From: Rhizobium tropici CIAT 899
GTDB lineage: Bacteria > Pseudomonadota > Alphaproteobacteria > Rhizobiales > Rhizobiaceae
Assembly (NCBI RefSeq): GCF_000330885.1
Contig: NC_020059.1
Coordinates: 2,469,001 to 2,533,000 of the forward strand
DNA length: 64,000 nt
Direction of reading: 5' to 3'
In this document: piece after piece, positions 59,947 to 64,000 of the stretch
Position numbering within the stretch: position 1 is the first letter of the stretch
How the letters are laid out: each line of letters opens with the position of its first letter
Notes under the pieces: generated by a model
Database searches by the model: none
Told to the model about the DNA's origin: nothing
Seen by the model: only the letters and a program-made list of their open reading frames with translations
Program-made: the position numbers and the translations under genes

Positions 59947-60585
59947 ATGTCCTTGAAAAGAAATCTGTTGCTGACCGGCTTTGTCCTTCTCGGCAGTGCG
60001 GGTCTCGCCCAGGCCGAGATGGCAGCAACGACCGCCACCGATATCGAAGTTCGTTCCGGACCGGGCGCGGAATTTCCTACAGTCGGCGTCGCCACACGAG
60101 GGTCCGAAGCCACTCTGGACGGCTGCGTCGAGGGCAGCCGCTGGTGCCGGGTCGATGTCAACGGCATGCGGGGCTGGGTCTATGCGCAATATCTGAGCGT
60201 CGAACAGAATGGCGCCTCGGTCGTCGTCCAGGACCACCGGGATGACCTGGGCATTCCCACCATTACCTATGAACAGACAGACCCAGTCCAGACCGGCAGC
60301 GTCCAGCGCGTTCAGCCAAGCCCGAACGATCAGTTGCTGGGTCCCGTCGATGAGAACGGCGCTGATGTGGTCGCCGTCACCCCGCCTGAGGAAGTCCGGA
60401 CCTATATTGATGACAACCCGGTCGATACGGTTCGGTTGAATGGTGATCTGGTCGTGGGCGCCACCGTCCCGCAAAGCGTGGAGGTGCACCGCATTCCGGA
60501 TTATCAATACAGCTATGTCGAGGTGAACCATCAGCCGGTTCTGGTCGATCCCGGCACGCGCAGGATCGTCTACGTCTACCGCTGA
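59947..60585 (+). CDS. Exported SH3-domain protein with DUF1236
   Basis: A 212-residue secreted protein. A signal peptide is cleaved after AQA (residue 23). An SH3b domain follows (about 24-85: TATDIEVRSGPGAEFPTVGVATRGS ... WCRVDVNGMRGWVYAQYL), then an acidic linker and a C-terminal DUF1236 repeat (VPQSVEVHRIPDYQYSYVEVNHQPVLVDPGTRRIVYV). SH3b domains bind cell-wall peptides; the protein may interact with peptidoglycan. AAGGAG lies nine bases before the ATG. It is divergent from the hydrolase gene. Confidence 0.88.
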   Translation: MSLKRNLLLTGFVLLGSAGLAQAEMAATTATDIEVRSGPGAEFPTVGVATRGSEATLDGCVEGSRWCRVDVNGMRGWVYAQYLSVEQNGASVVVQDHRDDLGIPTITYEQTDPVQTGSVQRVQPSPNDQLLGPVDENGADVVAVTPPEEVRTYIDDNPVDTVRLNGDLVVGATVPQSVEVHRIPDYQYSYVEVNHQPVLVDPGTRRIVYVYR

Positions 60586-60831
60586 TTCGCCTCACAGGAC
60601 CGCATAAAATGGCGAAATTGACATGCGGCGGGACAGCCGCATGTCCAAACCGCGGATTTCCCCTGAAATTATTGCGGAATTCTCCCGTTTGAGTTGCCCT
60701 TCTATTTCCAGCGATCCATGCATGATGTAATTCTAATATCAGTAGGGATTATCGCCGCTGCCTGGCAGCGAACCTGTTTGCGGCGACAAGGCATCCGGAA
60801 GCGTCTCCGGAATTATGGGAGAAGGGCAGTC

Positions 60832-61095
60832 ATGGAAAGTCTAGGGCCTATCATTACGCAATTGATTGCCGGTGCGATCGGTGGCAACGCCGCGAGCGCC
60901 GTTTTGAAGCAGGACGGGATCAATCTCGTTGCGAGAACGATCGCCGGGGCCGTCGGCGGCCTTGGAGGCGGCCTGATCCTGAACCTGATCGGCAGCGAGG
61001 CCCTTACCGGCCTTATCGCGCAGGGCATATCCTCGCTGGTTGCCGGCGGCGTACTCTCCGCGATCGTCGGTGCCGTTCTCGGCCGCAAGTCGTAA
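60832..61095 (+). CDS. Small glycine-rich membrane protein
   Basis: An 87-residue hydrophobic protein. ATG 60832 is fixed by AAGGG eight bases upstream; a longer frame to 60694 lacks a signal. The sequence is rich in Gly/Ala/Ile/Leu, with two glycine-zipper stretches (IAGAVGGLGGGLILNLIG; GISSLVAGGVLSAIVGAVLG) that would insert into the membrane. It ends in GRKS. Function unknown. Confidence 0.75.
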   Translation: MESLGPIITQLIAGAIGGNAASAVLKQDGINLVARTIAGAVGGLGGGLILNLIGSEALTGLIAQGISSLVAGGVLSAIVGAVLGRKS

Positions 61096-61544
61096 ATAAT
61101 AGGATCGCGCAGGCCGGGCTTGGCAATGACCCGGCTTGTGCGGATCAATGCGCAATTCTGCTTGGCCACAGCTGCCTCAGCCGTGCTTCTAGCCGGGCGG
61201 AGCGGAAAAATATAACATCTCCAGGGTTTTCGCCGTCTTCGACGGTCGGATATGCATCGGCTTTCCAACCCGAGGCGTTTGTTTCTCGTCTCCACTTCCC
61301 CCAGACGATCTGCCGATTCACCATGCGGCGAATCGCTGAGTCTCAACACCAGTGGCAGTGGGCGAAAATACAGGATATGTTAGGGTTTTCGTTGGGACCG
61401 CGCTTAATTTCCTCATGAAGCAGCGCCATTCGAGCAACATGGCATTGTGCGAAGCCGGGCGGCAACGTAAAAATGCGTCAACAGGCCTGACGTATTTTTG
61501 CGGAAGTTTCCCGAATGCTCCATAATAGGAAAGGAAATGCCACG
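61096..61544. other. Intergenic region before the MarR/two-component operon
   Basis: GCCGGG/CCCGGC (61113-61135) forms a hairpin just after the membrane-protein stop and may terminate it. The remaining 400 bp contain the operon promoter; no gene is convincing. A leftward open frame at 61318-61575 has no ribosome site and crosses into the operon start. Confidence 0.4.
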
Positions 61545-62027
61545 GTGCCACGACAGATGAGCCAGAATGCGGCAAAGACGGAGCTGCTGGCCACGCCGTT
61601 GCAGAACGCGGGAAGCATCGATTTCGAGATCATCGAGCTGCTTTTCTTCGCCTACCGCGATTTCGTTTCCGATCCGGATCAGATTCTGCTGAAGAGCGGC
61701 TTCGGCCGGGCTCATCATCGCGTCGTCCATTTCGTTAACCGCGAACCCGGCATGACGGTTGCGGACCTTCTGGAAACATTGCAGATCACAAAACAGAGTC
61801 TGGCGCGGGTTCTCAAACAATTGATCGATTCGGGTTATATTCGCCAGGTCGCAGGTCCGGAGGACCGGCGGCAGCGCAAGCTGTACCCGACGCAAGCCGG
61901 CAGAGACTTGGCGCTGGCTTTGGCCGAGCCCCAATCGCGCCGCATTGAAAGGGCATTCGAAGGCGCGTCCGAAGCGACGCGCGAAAGCGTGAAGCGTTTC
62001 CTGAGAGGAATGCAGACCGTAAAATGA
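61545..62027 (+). CDS. MarR family regulator (PetP-like)
   Basis: A MarR winged-helix protein of about 160 residues. The DNA-binding part is MTVADLLETLQITKQSLARVLKQLIDSGYIRQVAGPEDRRQRKLYPT with the beta-hairpin wing. The GTG at 61545 has AAGGAA eight bases upstream; in-frame ATGs at 61515 and 61557 are alternatives. It is the first gene of a MarR / OmpR-type regulator / histidine kinase operon. In Rhodobacter a MarR protein (PetP) precedes the response regulator PetR; the same order here suggests an orthologous system. Confidence 0.86.
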   Translation: MPRQMSQNAAKTELLATPLQNAGSIDFEIIELLFFAYRDFVSDPDQILLKSGFGRAHHRVVHFVNREPGMTVADLLETLQITKQSLARVLKQLIDSGYIRQVAGPEDRRQRKLYPTQAGRDLALALAEPQSRRIERAFEGASEATRESVKRFLRGMQTVK

Positions 62028-62102
62028 CAGCACTCCAGTCTGCGGGGCCGGAATGGAATGCGTCACGAAACCGACGGGTAGGACAGGATCGAGATTGATC
62101 GA

Positions 62103-62804
62103 ATGACGACAAAAGCAGCAATTTCGGATGACGCAGCACATCTTCTGGTAGTGGATGACGATACCCGTATCCGCGCCCTCCTCAACCGCTACCTTATGGA
62201 GAAGGGCTTCCGCGTCACGGCTGCCGCCGATGGCGCCGAAGCGCGCCGCAAGCTGGAAGGGCTCGATTTCGATCTCATCATCATGGACGTGATGATGCCC
62301 GGCGAATCCGGCATTGCGCTGACGTCGAGCCTGCGGGCCATCAAGAACATTCCGATCATCATGCTGACGGCGCTGGCCGAGGCCGATTCCCGAATAGCCG
62401 GCCTTGAGGCCGGCGCGGATGACTATCTGCCGAAACCCTTCGACCCGCGTGAGCTGGTGCTGCGCATCAACAATATCCTGCGGCGCAATGCGCCCGCCGA
62501 TTCCCCGAAGATCGAACTGGTCATGTTCGGCCCGTACACCTTTTCGCTCACCCGCAAGGAGCTCAAGAAGGCCGCCGAACTCATCCGGCTTACCGATCGC
62601 GAGCAGGAAATCATGCTGCTCTTTGCCAAGCGCGCCGGCGAGACGATCCCGCGCCATGAACTCATCGGCAGCGACGCCGAAGTGGGAGAGCGGACGATCG
62701 ACGTACAGATCAACCGGCTGCGTCGCAAGATTGAAGATGACCCTGCCAACCCTATCTGGCTGCAGACGGTGCGTGGTATCGGCTATCGCTTGAGCATAGA
62801 TTGA
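62103..62804 (+). CDS. OmpR-type response regulator (PetR-like)
   Basis: A 233-residue response regulator. The receiver domain has the acidic pair in VVDDD, phosphoacceptor Asp62 in LIIMDVMMPGESG, Thr/Ser in IIMLTALAEADS and Lys in DYLPKPFDPREL. The C-terminal winged helix follows (EIMLLFAKRAGETIPRHELIGS; VGERTIDVQINRLRRKIEDDPANPIWLQTVRGIGYRL). The kinase gene starts 22 bp downstream, the MarR gene ends 75 bp upstream. It is likely phosphorylated by that kinase. Confidence 0.94.
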   Translation: MTTKAAISDDAAHLLVVDDDTRIRALLNRYLMEKGFRVTAAADGAEARRKLEGLDFDLIIMDVMMPGESGIALTSSLRAIKNIPIIMLTALAEADSRIAGLEAGADDYLPKPFDPRELVLRINNILRRNAPADSPKIELVMFGPYTFSLTRKELKKAAELIRLTDREQEIMLLFAKRAGETIPRHELIGSDAEVGERTIDVQINRLRRKIEDDPANPIWLQTVRGIGYRLSID

Positions 62805-62826
62805 GATCGGCCCGCGGGACCAGATT

Positions 62827-64000
62827 ATGGTGACATTCGATTCCATCAGACGCGACCAGGATCACACGCCGTCCAACGGATTGCGGTGGCTTTCGCGTTG
62901 GATGCGTCGCTATATCCTGCCGACCGGCCTCTACGCCCGCTCATTGCTGATCTTCATCCTGCCGATGATCATTCTGCAGGCGGTTGTTACCGTCGTCTTC
63001 ATGGAGCGCCACTGGCAGATGGTGACGCAGCGGCTGTCGATGGCGACCACGCGCGACATCGCCGCCATCATCACCATCATCCAGACCTATCCGCAGGACG
63101 CCGACTATTCCGCCATTACGCAGATGGCGCGGCAAAAGCTCGACCTCAGCATATCGATCGAACCCGGGGGCGAACTACCGACGCCGCGCGAAAAGCCCTT
63201 CTTCTCGATCCTCGATGGCATTTTGAGCGACGAGATAAAGGAGCAGATCAATCTACCCTTCTGGATCGATACCGTCGGCAACTCCAGCCTGGTCGAAATC
63301 CGCATCAAACTGCCGGACAAGGTGCTGCGCGTCTTCGCCAAGCGCAGCCAGACCTATGCCTCGAACACCCATATCTTCATCCTATGGATGGTCGGCACCT
63401 CACTGGTGCTGATCGGCATCGCCGTCCTGTTCCTGCGCGGCCAGATCCGCCCGATCCTGGCGCTGGCCCAGGCGGCTGAAAGCTTCGGCAAGGGCCAGCG
63501 CCTGGAAAACTACTCTCCCCGCGGTGCCGACGAAATACGCCGCGCGGGCCTGGCCTTCATCCTGATGCGCGAGCGCATCGAACGGCAGATCGAACAGCGC
63601 ACGGCGATGCTTTCGGGTGTCAGCCACGACCTACGCACCGTTCTCACCCGCTTCAAGCTGCAGCTCGCCCTTGTGGGTGAAAATCCGGATCTTGTCGGCC
63701 TCAGCGAAGACGTGGAGGACATGCAAAGCATGCTCGAGGGCTACATGGCCTTCGCGCGCGGCGAAGCCGAAGAAGATGTCGGACAATTCAAGCTCAGCGA
63801 TATCCTCGAAAAGATCCGGCAGGACTTCACGCTGCACGACAAGTCCATGAGCTTCTCCATTGAAGGGGATGACGAAATCTCCGTCCGGCCGAATGCATTC
63901 AACCGTCTGGTGACGAACCTCGCCACCAATGCACGGCGCTATGCGAACAGCCTCCGCGTCGAAGCCAGGCACAGCGCCAAATGGCTGACGATCATCTTCG
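62827..64000 (+). CDS. EnvZ-like sensor histidine kinase (partial, runs off the window)
   Basis: The first 391 residues of a membrane histidine kinase. A hydrophobic segment (SLLIFILPMIILQAVVTVVF, about residues 39-58) and a second (HIFILWMVGTSLVLIGIAVLF, about 183-203) enclose a periplasmic sensor of about 120 residues; a HAMP domain follows; the phosphoacceptor His267 is in GVSHDLRTVLTRF; the N-box NLATNARRYA lies near the right edge. The catalytic domain continues beyond 64000. It forms an operon with the response regulator (22-bp gap). Confidence 0.93.
   Translation, partial: MVTFDSIRRDQDHTPSNGLRWLSRWMRRYILPTGLYARSLLIFILPMIILQAVVTVVFMERHWQMVTQRLSMATTRDIAAIITIIQTYPQDADYSAITQMARQKLDLSISIEPGGELPTPREKPFFSILDGILSDEIKEQINLPFWIDTVGNSSLVEIRIKLPDKVLRVFAKRSQTYASNTHIFILWMVGTSLVLIGIAVLFLRGQIRPILALAQAAESFGKGQRLENYSPRGADEIRRAGLAFILMRERIERQIEQRTAMLSGVSHDLRTVLTRFKLQLALVGENPDLVGLSEDVEDMQSMLEGYMAFARGEAEEDVGQFKLSDILEKIRQDFTLHDKSMSFSIEGDDEISVRPNAFNRLVTNLATNARRYANSLRVEARHSAKWLTIIF

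Noticed and set aside
59699..60028. N-terminal extension of the metallo-hydrolase frame
   Set aside because: The family begins at MGMLQAG (59698), and the extension overlaps the divergent SH3 gene's promoter and start.

Overview
The window reads as chromosomal DNA of a Rhizobiaceae alphaproteobacterium, most likely the genus Rhizobium. The reasons are the long alphaproteobacterial RpoD (about 686 aa), the CarB with an extra internal segment, greA followed by an LpcC-type lipopolysaccharide-core mannosyltransferase, trxB followed by an LsrB/VtlR-type regulator with two tandem AbcR-like small RNAs, and several small families common in rhizobia (DUF1127, BA14K, DUF930, DUF1236). The DNA is mostly G+C-rich, genes are dense, and there is no rRNA operon, insertion sequence or CRISPR array.

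Layout. 1-3395: end of an integrative element, with an AlpA/Xis-like protein, a tyrosine recombinase and a more A+T-rich two-gene cargo operon (one protein carries a PD-(D/E)XK-like nuclease signature), abutting the 3' end of a CAU-anticodon tRNA (3396-3471). 3.6-14.8 kb: envelope and accessory genes (SIMPL protein, a tandem pair of secreted paralogues, YjbQ, DUF1428, GNAT, LysR/DUF1127, a same-strand run EamA-AraC-B3/4-MFS, a TonB-like DUF930 protein, and a frameshifted aminoglycoside phosphotransferase). 14.8-24.6 kb: information-processing block with rpoD, kbl-tdh (threonine catabolism), an SDR dehydrogenase, and dnaG-recQ. 25-36 kb: small secreted and unknown proteins, GatB/YqeY, carA, an EVE protein, MATE and Tet-type exporters, LysR/aldo-keto reductase, a zinc metallopeptidase, and a DUF2306/LytTR pair. 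36.9-48.9 kb: carB, greA-lpcC, an lrp-led leftward operon of two glycan-type genes, trxB-lsrB, two AbcR-like sRNAs, ArsR and an Old Yellow Enzyme. 49-64 kb: a divergent LysR/NAD-epimerase pair, GrpB, DUF2188, ChaA, aspartate aminotransferase, a PQQ-type sugar dehydrogenase, EamA, a cold-shock gene with a structured leader, BA14K, a P-loop kinase, a metallo-beta-lactamase-fold hydrolase, an SH3/DUF1236 protein, and a MarR / OmpR-type regulator / histidine kinase operon whose kinase runs off the right edge.

How parts work together. CarA and CarB form one enzyme from loci about 8.4 kb apart. Kbl and Tdh are successive enzymes of threonine degradation. RpoD and DnaG are core transcription and replication factors. 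LsrB/VtlR is the expected activator of the two sRNAs directly downstream, and each sRNA promoter carries the same dyad at LysR spacing. The strongest points for follow-up are the tandem sRNA/regulator module, the undescribed two-gene cargo beside the integrase, the single-base lesion in the aminoglycoside phosphotransferase gene, and the aldo-keto reductase lacking the usual catalytic histidine. Domain calls are from reading the sequence; no database search was run.
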